NCBI GenBank assembly: GCA_037783545.1
Contig: JBBELK010000068.1
Coordinates: 2,356,001-2,420,000 of the forward strand
DNA from: Henricia sp. BOLD:AAB3569
Lineage: Eukaryota > Echinodermata > Asteroidea > Spinulosida > Echinasteridae
Direction of reading: 5' to 3'
Length of the DNA: 64,000 nt
The position numbers were made by a program, and so were the translations under genes. This document shows, one piece after another, positions 1-11,232 of this stretch (position 1 is its first letter; each line of letters begins with the position of its first letter). Below the pieces are notes generated by a model, which was not told the origin of the DNA, searched no databases, and saw only the letters and a program-made list of their open reading frames with translations.

Positions 1-138
1 CTACATCTATTTCTACAACTAGATAGCACGGCAGTCATTAAATTACCTCCAGAAATATGATTACGTTAAAAACGAGAATCTATATTCATACGTCATAATT
101 ATTTTATAGTCCTATGTCAGTATACACAAACAAGTTGT

Positions 139-395
139 ACGCCCTTGGGCAAGGCACTTAAACACACTTGCTCCATCCTTCGGAAGGGATGTAAAGCCGT
201 TGGTCCAGTGATTTAGGTAACGCACTTAGAGCAACCTTTCGTGAAGAGCAAGGGGATTCCCCGGTGTCTCTGGCCGTTTATAATTCATCGTCTTCCCCTC
301 ATGGGTTTCCTCACGCTTGCGAACGACAGTGCAATGGGCACTTTTGAGGAATCCTTGGTTTCAGTACCAGAAAGAAGTAATAGTAATAGTAAAAC
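139..395 (+). repeat. SINE-like 3' fragment
   Basis: Positions 139-228 carry the CCCTTGGGCAAGGCACTT core found in many invertebrate tRNA-derived SINEs; related cores occur here at 28970 and, on the minus strand, near 61930. The end (about 338-395) resembles 33930-33990, sharing GAGGAATCCTTGGTTTCA and a TAATAGTAATAGT-like tail. No tRNA-like head with A and B boxes is visible, so this is a 5'-truncated copy. The open frame of 157 codons at 241-714 runs through it and is not considered a gene. Confidence 0.5.
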
Positions 396-2707
396 CGTTA
401 TTCTTTGCCCATTTTGCGGACAAAATGGCGTCGTCCATACTGCAGGCATCGATGCAGTTGACCTTCTTTGTGAAGTTCATATCCGCTTTCCAGTGCGTCA
501 TATTTCTTCTTTCATAATAATAATAGTTGCATTTGTTTATAGCACATTGTCTTTTGTTCCTTGGGTATACCTCTCCCTTAATACCACGAGCTGTAGTAAA
601 CTTTTGTCGTGCGGAAAGAAAAGTTCCCGTGAGCCTCACAACATCTGGAGTTTTAGCTTTAGACTTGTGACCTTTGAAAGTAATTATAGTGACTGGGCAT
701 GCATATATCTCTAATACTAATTATTGAGGACATGACAAGGGCCACGTGTCTTAAATTGTTTTACCGACGAAATTTAATTTGGCGAAGACTAATGCAGACG
801 GTTATATCATTTTTATGTCACTTTTATTAGGTTTGTGTTGAATAAATCTTGCATTTTTGACACTACCCCACAGCGTCTAAATTCCGTGCACTTTTCAATG
901 CACCCGCAGAGGCATTTATTAAGTTACATAATTAAAATGATATTTCGTATGTCTCGATCAAATCCACAAAACAAGGTGCTCAGGGGGCTCCCATCATTAC
1001 CCCGGCCTGGTCACTGAGCTCGGGGTATTGTTGGGGCAATTCATGCATGGCAAAGTGCCTAAGACAGACAGACATTGCCTATTCGTGTCTCAAAGAAACC
1101 ACACATCAACCAAACGCTATCAGGCAATCATGTCAGACAATAATCAAACTTGTCTAGACTTTGAAAAGTCTAGATAGGTAGCAACCAATCGGCAAACACC
1201 TTGATCGCACGTGACTTTTGATAAATCAAAATGGCAGCTTCCAGTAAAAACCGCCAAAAAATGGAGTGTGGTAGAAAATGGTAGTTTCTGTCACTGGCGT
1301 AGCAAAAGGTCAATAATTAAAATTGACGCCACAAAACACACAAAGCTGTTGTGGTCATCCATGATGTGTATGCATGTACATCCCAGCCAAAATTGGTCCT
1401 CCAATAATGCTAAACATAATTATAACATCTCCTTAAATGTATGGTGACGTCTGATACATGTAGGCCTAATGTGGACAAAACCTTCAGATGGAACAATGGA
1501 TGGATAACCTTTTGCAAATGGCCTACTGCCTTCGGTTCATTACATCATGTTTAATCAGATCGCGTTTATTTACTTTCTTGTCAGGTACACATTCATGAGC
1601 AGTAACGTTAAAGCCAGTTGGTGTTAATTCCAAGACCCCAAAATCTTCCAATGTCTGTGGACTGCTGGTTCTTATCTGGAATAGTGTCCAGGAACTACAT
1701 TGAGAATAATTAAGGTATGTCCTTTTTCTTGAAAATTTCAGTGTTTTTATTGGTTTAGCTGATGCAAGCTGTAACCCACGAATTCATGCAAGTCTGCAAA
1801 TAATGGCAAAACCAATCTTATTCATTACTGTTAGTAAACAAAGAGCATATTCAGACTTACGTGGTCATTTAGCCTTTTGCATGTAACCTGTTCATAGTGG
1901 CTGGCGTCCCGAATTCTTCACTTTCAAATGGAGGTGCAGTTTACAAAGTCACATACTATGCTGTTATTGCTACGTGGTACACGCCTTTACCTAGCAACAC
2001 TAACAGTCTGCATGGTTGTTGTATGCCATTCTCTCCCACGGAGAACACGGTATTCTGTAATTCACACTTGCCGCATGTACCACATAGCAAGAAAGATTTA
2101 GTCTGGCCAGGTGGATACTATAAGTGAGCATGTGAAAAGAAGTACGTCGGTATACCAGACAATATTCATGCGAAACACGCAAAAGGCTAATTCCGAGCTG
2201 TCTAAAATTATACCAACCCAGTGCTCCTTGCACCCCACACTCCATCCATAAAGTGTAGCAATGAAACTTGGGTCCGGAGATTTTGTTGTTCCGCAGTATA
2301 GATATCATAATACCTTTCATTACGATGTGTAAACTTTGAAAGATAGCAATGGCGCCATTTTAAAAAATCGTTTGGACCCCGCGAAGATATCACGTTTTGC
2401 ATAAAACCTTTTCTTTCGGCCTATGCTGTGGTTGGTTGAACGCGTGTCACATGCACATGCATGTCCGTGTCACATGCACGTCGTCACAAAAGTCGTTTTA
2501 AAAATGTGTCGTCGACGTAAGAAAGTCATCCGATTTTATTAATTAACATCTCGGGGAATCGTTAAGGTTTTGGCGTAATATGTTTGAAACAATCTTTACA
2601 ATTGCGTTGTGTGTATAGTCTAGAAAACCACACCGTCATTTTCAAAGTTTGCTCAATTCTAGTCTATATGATATATATGTAGTTAGGTCTTCAAAAGGAA
2701 AAAGAAT
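396..2707. other. Intergenic, nothing recognised
   Basis: AT-rich sequence with only short open frames that lack splice context or recognisable motifs. No RNA gene or clear repeat was found. Confidence 0.5.
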
Positions 2708-3297
2708 TGAGATCTCAGGGAATTTCCACTCTGCAAAGCGACGTTACAATACCCTGAGGAAATCCACGCAAATATGTGGAGTGAGCCGGCTGTTGTCTTG
2801 AGCCAACTCACGCCCGAGTAATTTTGATGTAATTTAATCAATTCGGTCATGTTATGCCGAAAAGAAACGATTTCTATACTTTCCAGAAATTGTATTGGGT
2901 TCCGTTCCTTATGACTGTCCCATTCCTACCAAACTTTCAAACGACGATCTTAATTTACTCCGCAGTTTTTCAAATTAATAACAGGGATGCATGCTGACGA
3001 ATGTAATGGAACGGATTCCCCAGTATGCTTTAAATAGCAGCTAATCGCCGACGCGGACAACGGCCAGCATTACCGAGTACATGTATCACATGCATGCACG
3101 GTGTTTACAATCTGCGCGCGTTACATTTGAATGCCTGCAATCATGCTGCAATGTACTGCCAAGCGTCCTGATTGGTCCAGCAGAGGCGACAAGATTTCTG
3201 TAGCTTGTTCCACCGCGAAATGGGGCCGGTTTCAACAGGGCCACTGTACGCAGGAGTTAGGGAGTGCGTTAAAGGGGCACTGTTGCAAGAGGATGGT
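2708..3297 (+). repeat. 590-bp dispersed repeat, copy A
   Basis: This block matches 42896-43483 in reverse complement along its whole length, with few differences by eye. Both copies begin at the palindrome TGAGATCTCA and end at the GCAAGAGGATGG block; the flanks do not match. It contains a TATTTAAA-like box beside GC-rich sequence, but no open frame is shared in a coding-like way. It could be a non-autonomous transposon or a solo LTR lacking clean TG/CA ends; the class is unresolved. Confidence 0.7.
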
Positions 3298-3761
3298 TTG
3301 CCGGTTGAGTCTCCAGTACGTCTATGGAGCATGACGTCACAAATCTTGTGTTTTCAAACTTAAACTTTTCTTACTGCTGAACTCGTGTTTCCTCACTATC
3401 TCTAAACCTTCTCGGGAATTATCATGTGATATTAGGAAGAATTAGTGGCAAACGTGTATGGTATTTATACCCCAAAATGAACTGAGAATTTATATTGTAT
3501 GGTTCAGGCCGTGTACAGAAAATGATCTTTCTACAAAGTTCTCAAACATGACATTATGCCCCACAGAGGGAATTATGATGTACCGTTCTCAGGAGTTGAT
3601 ATAGGTTTAGAAAATTGTAATGTATCCCTTTGTGCACTGTGACTTTTGTTGTCTTTTTGATCACCTCATTTTTGTATTTTCTACCTTAACACTCCTCAAT
3701 CCGCCAAAATCAGTATGATTTTACATACACCTTAGGGTTAAGAAGTTGGCAATTTCAAGCA
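3298..3761. other. Intergenic, nothing recognised
   Basis: AT-rich sequence with no repeat, RNA gene or coding signal that I can support. Confidence 0.4.
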
Positions 3762-3934
3762 CGTCAGCCCATCCCAGCGCCCTGTAAGGATGACGGGTAC
3801 AAGCGAAGCAGTGACCCAAATTTGTATTTATGATTTGACAAACCCGACTAAAAGTGTTGATAGCAATGGTAACAAACGCCACAATCATGATTTTTCCCTC
3901 GTGTAAAATGGTACTTTTGGAGAAATTGGTCACC

Positions 3935-4536
3935 TCCACCCCGGTCCCTCCACCCCGGATCCGACGGGAAGACGCGGCCCTAGAGGCGCAGCTGGCGCTC
4001 TCGGATCAAGCAGGTGACCCCGCCCTGCGAGCACCTCCTGGTTTGACACGTGGTCTATCCAGCGGTACCCGAAGATGCGGCGAAGGGAAGTTGTCAGGAA
4101 GGCGTCCAGTCGTTGCCTCAACCCGCTGGTCAAGGTCCACGCTTCACTTGCGTAAAGACGACCGGCAGGACCAGCGAGCGGAAGACTCGGACTTTCGTCC
4201 ATCTGCTCAAATGCCTCTCGCGCCAAACAGTCTTGTTCAGCGAGTTCATCAGTCTCTGCACTAGGCCAAGACGCCGAGTGACACCAGCCTCGCTAATCGC
4301 AAAGCGGTGAACCACGCTACCGAGGCAAGTGAAGCTCTCCATGATCTCAACACTCTCGCAGGATGCAAGACGAGAATCGACACCTGCATCCAGAAGGTCA
4401 CCGAAAACCTGGATCTTAGTCTTTATCAAGGAGACTGGCAATCCGAGCCTCACCGCCTCCACTCAGTGTCTCGAATGCCCCCATCAAAATCTCCATCGTC
4501 TCGGCAAAGATCACGTCGTCATCGGTGAAGTTGATA
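3935..4536 (-). pseudogene. LINE reverse transcriptase relic
   Basis: Read on the minus strand, the segment first gives FTDDDVIFAET, a variant of the F-x-DD catalytic motif of non-LTR reverse transcriptases. It continues through SLIKTKIQVFGDLLDAG, ESFTCLGS and RRLGLVQRLMNSLNKTVW to EAWTLTSGLRQRLDAF and RRIFGYRWIDHVSN. This order (end of palm, then thumb) is typical of CR1/Jockey-type LINE ORF2. At least two frame changes are needed: the 4130-4462 frame carries the middle part and the 3930-4226 frame carries the end. Endonuclease, fingers and 3' end are absent, so it is a dead fragment. It lies between the arms of an inverted repeat. Confidence 0.85.
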
Positions 4537-4660
4537 CACATTTATCATTGACAACATTGCACTTGTCACAATGTACAGCGTGCTTTACGTGACATCTGTG
4601 GTTGAACTATAAAAATGGTGTCTGCTGCCACCAAGAGTTCTGCATGTAATGTTTTAAAAA
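4537..4660 (+). repeat. 124-bp dispersed repeat, copy 1
   Basis: The block from CACATTTATCATTGACAAC to GGTGTCTGCTGCCACCAAG recurs at 10522-10650 with a few substitutions and small indels. It lies directly next to the LINE relic. Class unknown. Confidence 0.65.
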
Positions 4661-5332
4661 AATAATGTTTAGCCTATTGTTTTTATCAACTAGTGAAGTC
4701 AAGTTTTGGGCAACTGCAAATGATGTATTTGGGGCTTTCACAATCGCTGAAGCAGTTGGAGTTGTGGAAAACGGGAACGTTTAAACCGAAAGTAAAAAGA
4801 AAACGGTACACAGGCTGCTCCTGTCACGTGACAAGATGTCAACGTTTTGCGGTCGTAATTTTGTTGGTCGGCAGTTTCTTCAAGCAGAAAAGAAAGTTTA
4901 TTGGCAAAACTTACAGACGTAATATAGGTCAATGGAAAGGCTTTTTGTGTTGACTGAATTAGAACAAAATCATTTGCAAACTTTTTAAAAAAAAGTTGGT
5001 AATTTCTCCCACGAAAGTACCATTTTACACGAGAAAAATAAATAAATTTGGTGTTTGTAACCATTGCTATCGAACATTGGAAACGAACTATCTTGTCAAA
5101 TCATGAATAATAATTTGGGGCATAGTACTTCGCTCGTACCGTCACCCGTACAGGGCGTTGGAATGGGCTAATCTGTTTGCCCCATCGTTGGCCAAATGTT
5201 GTACGACACGTGACCACGAGGTCACCTCTTTTTCTTGACAACACTCATTTCATTCTTAAACTTCATTTTGTATCTTTCTGTACGCGTTCTTATATTAGAA
5301 CTGTTATTCCCCCTACTGGGTTTAAAGACAGA

Positions 5333-5825
5333 ACACATGATTGGTAAAGTGTTGTAAATAGTTTTATCCCCCTGTGTGATTGAAGATGTGCATGATTAAA
5401 ACCAACCTGAGGAAAAACCAGCTCCGTACTTTGTCTAACTTTTGAGAAAACAGTAAACAAAGGCTTCACGGTCAATTCGCCCCGAAACCATTTCGCCCCT
5501 AACAACTTCGGCCTGAACCACGGCCTGTGCACGAAGTATTTTGGGGCGAAGTGGCATTCGGACGAAGTGGTGTAAGGACGAAGTGGTTTGGGAGCAAGGT
5601 GGCTTTTGGGGCGAAGTGGTTCAGGGCGAAGTGGTGCAAGGCGAAATGGTTTTGGGGCGAAGTGAATTTTCGTCGAAAAATATTTGTTTTACTCATTTCT
5701 CAAAAAGTATAGCACTTTAGACAAAACCATTTCAGGGGAAGTTTACTATCGTCATCATGTTTATATTGTGTAAGTTATGTGTAAATCTGTGAACATTTCT
5801 GATTTTCGAGATTACCAATGATGTG
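5333..5825 (+). repeat. GCGAAGTGG minisatellite element, copy 1
   Basis: A dispersed element with three parts. The head contains TTATCCCCCTGTGTGATTG. The minisatellite at about 5530-5665 is built on GCGAAGTGG with inverted CCACTTCGC units before it. The tail runs CTCATTTCTCAAAAA to GTGTAAATCTGTGAACATTT. Other copies are at 7371-8675 (same strand, interrupted) and 41588-41830 (minus strand). Head-only or diverged relatives lie at 9373, 30140 and 31131. The 60-75 codon frames here are translations of the minisatellite. This copy preserves the uninterrupted site used to date the 7778-8615 insertion. Confidence 0.8.
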
Positions 5826-6552
5826 TTATAACTTTAACATGTAATATTAATTTCGGCGATTACAAATACATTTGTATATTCCTTTCAATTAATTCATTCA
5901 TTATGTGGATCTCTAATTCAAGGCCCATGGCGACCTTTCAAGACCGCATTTATTTATCCGTGTTTCCTCCTAAAATACTGCCCGTTGATTTCCCTTCTGT
6001 ACACACATGTCCATGGATAAGTGATAAGCAGTTAATATTAATACACCCGAGAAATACAAACACAAGCTGAGTTTCCTCGGTACACAAATCTCGAATCCAA
6101 TGTTAAAAATATTACAGTCATTTATAATCGTTAAAAAAGTCCATTTGACTAAGAGTGAGTCGGCCCCCAAACCGGGGAATGAGGCAGATGAAATTTAATG
6201 TTTCGTCACGGCACAAATGTGTTGAGCGGTCGTCGGGCATTCCTCCTGCAATCTTTGGTATCCAAGAAAAAATGGTGGCACCACAAAAAATCAATAGATT
6301 AAAAGCAGGTTTTTTTTTTTAGAATCGATTACATTCGATTCTAAGTTGGGATCCGTGTTTTGGAGGAATCGATTCTTATTATCTTTGCGATTCCATGAGG
6401 TACCCGGTAATTCTGAATGTTATGGATGCAGACTGAGGTTTAGTGCAAAACATTTGCATTTTCGAAGTGGAGTCGGAATCGATTCCAGATCCAAAAATGT
6501 TGAGCAAGCCTGCATAGAAATCGGTCTCATCTGATAGAAAATAGTGCTATTG
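5826..6552. other. Intergenic, nothing recognised
   Basis: A short patch around 6320-6490 is rich in GAATCGATTC-like words, also seen near 50010-50080. No gene or clear element edge is visible. Confidence 0.4.
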
Positions 6553-6895
6553 GGAGCACGTTTGGTCTAGTGGGCACACGACCGTGTTCGTGATCGAGGG
6601 GTTATGGGTTCGAGCCCCATTTGTGCCAACGTGTTTGTGTTCGTGGGCAAGACACCTAATCTGGCGTGGATTAACGGCAACCCAAGTAATATCTGGGGAG
6701 CTGTTATATGGGATGCTACAATCTAAGTGTTGATATGGCTGTGCGCCTTGGCCAGGCAGCCACCTATAGTTGAAGTGAAATGGTTCTGGTGATTTCCTGA
6801 TGGCATGGGTATAACGATAACAGCGCCATGATTACTCGGTTGGGTAGTGCGCTATACAAGAATCCATCATTATTAAGAATCCACCATTATTAGTG
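6553..6895 (+). repeat. tRNA-derived SINE, family 1
   Basis: The head has an A-box-like TGGTCTAGTGG and a B box GGGTTCGAGCCCC with normal spacing. The body ends in GTGCGCTATACAAGAATCC followed by ATTATTA units, resembling the 3' ends of CR1/L2 LINEs and implying that such a LINE mobilised it. A second copy lies at 18852-19178 on the minus strand, and a 29-bp scrap at 9741-9769. Confidence 0.8.
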
Positions 6896-7165
6896 CTGTA
6901 ATTGAAGCGAGTTTGCTGTCTTTGTTGGTTCTGTCTCGCCTCGCAACTTATTTGTTCCCGAGATATATTACAAGCAATTTTGTGCGAGAAACTGAAACTG
7001 TGCAAATAATTTGATAGGGTCGTTGTGTTTAAACTTGTTCCTGGCGTTCCATCTCGCCAGCCGCAGCGTTTGTACTGCACCGTAGCAGTCTTTACTTTAA
7101 CTAATGTAGTGATATCGTCTGTCATACGCTGTCGGATTCCAAATTTTGGATTCGCCATGATGTCT

Positions 7166-7315
7166 GTATAGACCCTTATAGTACCGGCGGCCATGACAGG
7201 GGACAAGTTTTCATATTTTAAATGATGTGACAATAGATTTATTAAGTGCCTACTCGTGACGCACGGTGACAACGTGACTGTCCCCTGTCATGGCCGCCCG
7301 TACAATTGGTCTATG
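7166..7315. mobile_element. Short palindromic MITE
   Basis: The ends are inverted copies: GGCGGCCATGACAGGGGAC near 7187-7205 pairs with its complement at about 7279-7297, and weaker pairing (ATAGACC / GGTCTAT) extends outward. The interior shows no coding signal. Confidence 0.65.
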
Positions 7316-7370
7316 GAACGAACGAACAAACAAACAACCCAACAAACCCCTTGGAGCTTAAATATAGTAT

Positions 7371-8675
7371 ATATGATTAGTAAACTGTTACAAGTTTTAT
7401 CCCCCTGTGTGATTGAAGATATGCATGATTAAAACCAACCTGAGCATAAACCAGCTCCGTACTTCGTCTAACATTTGAGAAAACAGTAAAAAAAAAATGG
7501 TTTACAGTCATTTCGCCCCAAAACCACTTCGCCCTGAACTACGGCCTGTGCACGAAGTGGTTTTGGGGTGAAGTGATTTGGGGCGAAATGGCACTTAGGC
7601 GAAGTGGTTTGGGGGCGAAATGGCACTTGGGCGAAATGGTTTTGGGGCGAATTGAATTTACGTCTCGCGAGACGAAAAATCATTGTTTTGCTCATTTCTC
7701 AAAAACTATAGCACTTCAGACAAAAACTATTCAGGGGATGTTTTCTGCCGTCGTTATGTTTATATCGTGTAAGTTAAAGGAACACACCTTCTTTGTTGGG
7801 CTATTTTGGGCTCGAAATAGACCCATACATTATTCTGTAGCGCATTCGAGAGTAAATTAGATATATCCTGAAAAGACGCCGTCAAATTTAGCCGTTTTTG
7901 AGCACTTTTGAAAAATCCAAAGTCACGTGACTTTTCGGAACCAAATTCTGGTTCCGAAAAGTCAAGTGGTCTTGTGAGTTAGTTGTATTTCCAGCCGTAT
8001 AAAAGTTTGTTACTGCAGAACTGCACCAAATTCAACTCTGATTTCCCCCCAATATTTATAAGTAATTCACAAAAGAGAGACTATTTATACAGGTATGAAA
8101 CAAAGTTAAACATTAGTATGAAAATTCGAACATAATTGTTTGTTTCGAGAGTCCGGAGAACGGGAGCGAGCGCGTGCTACGGCAGGCTACCGTGGAGTGC
8201 AGAAATTTGCCCCGCGCAGTACACGGCAAATAGCCCCAGTGCACACACACACGGAAGGGCGTGTTGCTTCGGTGCACGTACGTTCGTGAAGAAAAAACAT
8301 GATGCCAACTCCTCAAAAGAAAACGGAAATTCCTATTCGGTCGTCCGGGCTGTCCAGTGAAATCGTGAGCAGAAAATTGGAGACATCCTGAGCAGGAGAA
8401 GAGCGAATCGTTTGTGACAAAGTCGTGAGGCTCTCGCGTAGTTGCAACGGCTGGTAAAGCGTATAACCCGTCTTTAGACCGTTTTCGTTATTTGTGCACT
8501 TCTTTAGTAAATTACGGGATATTTTGATGAAATTTTTTTCGCAACGACCATCAAAAAAGTATTGTCAATGCTGCTACATCACTAAATCATGTAAACAGTA
8601 GGCAGGTGTGTACCTTTAAGTGTAAATCTGTGAACATTTCTGATTCTTCGAGATACCAATCATGTATACTGCCTT
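7371..8675 (+). repeat. GCGAAGTGG minisatellite element, copy 2 (split)
   Basis: Same family as 5333-5825. The minisatellite portion is at about 7508-7650. The tail is broken after GTGTAAGTTA at 7777 and resumes at 8620 with GTGTAAATCTGTGAACATTT. The gap is filled by the 838-bp element at 7778-8615. Confidence 0.8.
7778..8615. mobile_element. 838-bp TTAA-flanked non-autonomous transposon
   Basis: The ends are AGGAACACACCT on the left and AGGTGTGTACCT on the right, imperfect inverted repeats. Each end is flanked by TTAA (7774-7777 and 8616-8619). The uninterrupted relative at 5333-5825 reads TTATGTGTAAATC at the same spot, so both insertion and target duplication can be seen. A TTAA target fits the piggyBac superfamily. 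No transposase frame is present. Confidence 0.85.
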
Positions 8676-8817
8676 TAATGCGGTTCACGACAGAGTTGCC
8701 AATGTTTCTGGGTGTACACTGAAATCAGTGAAATGTTTTCCTGCGCTCCAGCAGTTGTATAAATTTGCAGATTGTCACCGAATGCGTAGACCCAGTTACC
8801 CTGGTAAAAATGACGTC

Positions 8818-8876
8818 AAACTTTAGTCATAACTTTGATCAAACTTTAGTCATAACTTTGATTAAACTTTAGTCAA
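8818..8876 (+). repeat. Short tandem repeat, about 23-bp unit
   Basis: About two and a half copies of a unit reading AAACTTTAGTCATAACTTTG, with small variation. Confidence 0.7.
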
Positions 8877-8977
8877 ATTTGCCAAAAAAGTAACCGACAG
8901 AATAATCCATAGGAGTTAAGAATATGGATGCGAAATCTAAAACATCCATATATTACAACCCATGATGTTCTAGTTAA

Positions 8978-9336
8978 AGGAGCGTGACCAGAGTTTCTGG
9001 AAAATAGTTTTCGATGTAACTTACCAATATTATCAAGTAACTCCCATACACACCTCCCATGTCCCCAAAACCCGAAAACATTCGCAATTTCCAGTAAAAA
9101 ATTGAACAAAACTATCGAGTATGCTTTCAGCGGATAAACGTTGATACTTGAAAATTAGTTTACAAATAATCGGTGGATTTTCGACGATATCCTCGGAAAT
9201 ATGCGGCCTAGAAGCGCGGGAGTTTCAGTTTCGTAATCAGAAAAATATAACGGATGTTATGATATAAAAATCTCATGACCCATAAGGTAAGTCCCGGGGA
9301 GTTATGGGTAAAAAAAAGTGATCTGGTCACACTCCT
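8978..9336. mobile_element. TTAA MITE, AGGAGCGTGACCAGA family
   Basis: The terminal inverted repeats are AGGAGCGTGACCAGA and TCTGGTCACACTCCT, flanked by TTAA at 8974-8977 and 9337-9340. The internal sequence (GGTGGATTTTCGACGATATCC) matches copies at 24780, 25525, 25684 and the partial copy at 12237. At 359 bp with no open frame, it is non-autonomous. Confidence 0.9.
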
Positions 9337-9372
9337 TTAAGACATCCAAAGTATTTATTGCAATTGAAGGTA

Positions 9373-9670
9373 CATGATTGGTAAACTGTTAAAAACGGCT
9401 TAATTTCCACTGGTAATTGAAAGGCTATGACGAGAAAACTACCTTGTAGAAATTTCAGCCACATAGGTGCAGTAATACTTTTTTTTGTTTTTTTTTTAAA
9501 GGAAAAACTGAAAAATCCAAGCATGTTTTTTGTGTGCATGAATGAATGACTCAAAAAATCGCCTACAAGCGATCTTTAGAGATTAAAATAGTTTTGTAAT
9601 TTTTCTCATGAATAGGGGCACTTCAGAGGAAATTATTTCACAGGATGATTACTACCATTCTTGATAACAA
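9373..9670 (+). repeat. Diverged relative of the 5333 repeat
   Basis: It begins with CATGATTGGTAAACTGTT, as the 5333 family does, and ends with diverged versions of its tail. The part GTAGAAAT...CAGCCACATAG...GCAGTAATACTT recurs at 42605-42645. No minisatellite core is present. Confidence 0.5.
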
Positions 9671-9740
9671 GTAAGCTTTTGGAAAATAATTCAGAAATTT
9701 TTGGAGGGTAATTACCAAACATGTAGACTACCTTTAACCC

Positions 9741-9769
9741 GCGCCGTTAATCCACGCCAGATTAGGTGT
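9741..9769 (-). repeat. SINE family 1 scrap
   Basis: Twenty-nine bases match the body of the 6553 SINE in reverse complement (TTAATCCACGCCAGATTAGG). Confidence 0.7.
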
Positions 9770-10521
9770 CTAAAAAAACAACGAGAAATGACATATTTTT
9801 ATTGTAAGAAAAACAAATATATGATATCTTACAGGTAAGACGTTTTTAGAGTTAAGCTAACCTTATTGCATTCTGCCTTGGTCATTATTTCGGGTGACGA
9901 ATTTAATGTAAACATCGAGCCCTGGTTTGAAAAGAAAATCCAGGGCAAACGACCACCAAGCTTAATTCCTAGTTCGTGCGCTTATGCAAACAAAGACACT
10001 CTTGGAAACGAACTATCTTTGTTTTAAATACCCGTGCTCCGTGAGCAGTCACCCCATTTTGTATCTGCGAAAGTGTAGACTCTGTTAATCAGTAAAATCA
10101 GCAGGCGCGGACACGCTAGGCAAGACTGATTTGTCGTTTTTTTGAGAGCTCCAACTCCAAAATGTCACTCGCTTAACTGACAAATTGCAAAATAACGAGT
10201 TCATGTTGTTGCAACCGTTAGATAGGCGATCGGAACACAAATTGCGACGAGCCTGACAAACGTTAAGTGGTTACAGCTTGAAAATTGGTTTTTGACATTT
10301 AAGGTTTGTAAGATTAATTACAATGGCGAGAAAAAAAGATTTTGTTTTTATAAAGGTAAATAAAATGTGTGCGTCATGTTCAGTTGCTATTAAAAAGCAC
10401 AGCGCACTTTCCAGGAGAAGCAGCTTCTAACAAAAAGGTTTTTGATCATTTCATTCCTTAAACCGATTCTGTCATGTTCTTTTCAAACGGTGGCAGATAC
10501 TCGGTGTAATTACCGTATACA
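9770..10521. other. Intergenic, nothing recognised
   Basis: AT-rich, with no element boundaries or coding signal that I can support. Confidence 0.4.
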
Positions 10522-10650
10522 GAGCACATTTATCATTGACAACTTTGCACTTGTCACATTGCACAGCAGCGTATTTTACGTGCGTTCGTGGCTGAACTAT
10601 AAAATGGTGTCTGCTGCCACCAAGAGTTTTGTAGGCAATAGTTTTTATTT
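10522..10650 (+). repeat. 124-bp dispersed repeat, copy 2
   Basis: Matches 4537-4660 (TTATCATTGACAACTTTGCA through GTGTCTGCTGCCACCAAGAG). Here no LINE fragment adjoins it. Confidence 0.65.
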
Positions 10651-10715
10651 CAGTTTACGTATATACATTTGGGATATATATAATACATGTATTCACACAT
10701 GTAGTAAATATTATA

Positions 10716-10936
10716 CCCAGCACGATATGTGGCAGAGGGACTCCCCCCCCCCCCCCCCCCACCCCCACCCCCACCCCCCCCCCCCCCCCCCCACCCCCTC
10801 CCCCTAACGGCACTATTTGTTAACGCACCAATCCTCCCCTAAAAACTGAAAGGAATTCCTTGGAAATTCCTTGGATGTTTGAGACACAATAGGGAAACAT
10901 TGGTAGGGGGGAGTCCGTGTGCCACATATCGTGCTG
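10716..10936. repeat. Inverted repeat with poly-C tract
   Basis: The arms are AGCACGATATGTGGCA with GGGACTCCCCCC, and the inverse GGGGGAGTCC with TGCCACATATCGTGCT. The left arm has expanded into about 60 bases of nearly pure C with CCCCCA interruptions (10741-10803). The length of this tract may be unreliable in assembly. Confidence 0.7.
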
Positions 10937-11005
10937 CATATGGTAAATATGGCAATGCATTTACAGAATGTACAAATATGCCTACTATTAATATTCATAA
11001 CGGAG

Positions 11006-11232
11006 GTTTAGATATATACACGTAAAACGCGAACGTGAACGCGAAATGCTTTGACAACTTGGTCGTTATGGGAATTTTAGAACGAACGAAAATAAAAATG
11101 CACAAAATGTGACTTTCGTGGCACGGCAAGATAAATCTTCTGTTGTGACCAAAACTCGAACCTGGGTTTTTCTAAAGGTACTAGTGCTCAAACCATTTCG
11201 CGTTCACGTTTGCGTTTTACGTGTATCTAAAC
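11006..11232. mobile_element. 227-bp palindromic MITE
   Basis: Inverted ends of about 43 bp: GTTTAGATATATACACG and CGTGTATCTAAAC at the tips, then AACGCGAA...GTGAACGCGAAATG and its complement. There is no coding capacity. Confidence 0.8.

Larger units (their letters stand above)
3762..5170. repeat. Fold-back element with LINE insert
   Basis: Positions 3762-3927 and 4998-5170 are inverted copies of each other, sharing the CGCCCTGTA, GATAGCAATGG and CGTGTAAAATGGTACTTT blocks. The same words recur at 23815-23900 and at 41977-42240, which shows a dispersed family. The interior holds a decayed LINE fragment (3935-4536) and a 124-bp block repeated at 10522. The arms have diverged noticeably, so the structure is old. 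Confidence 0.65.

Noticed and set aside
241-714. 157-codon open frame
   Set aside because: Starts at GTG, runs through SINE-derived sequence and has no recognisable domain or splice context.
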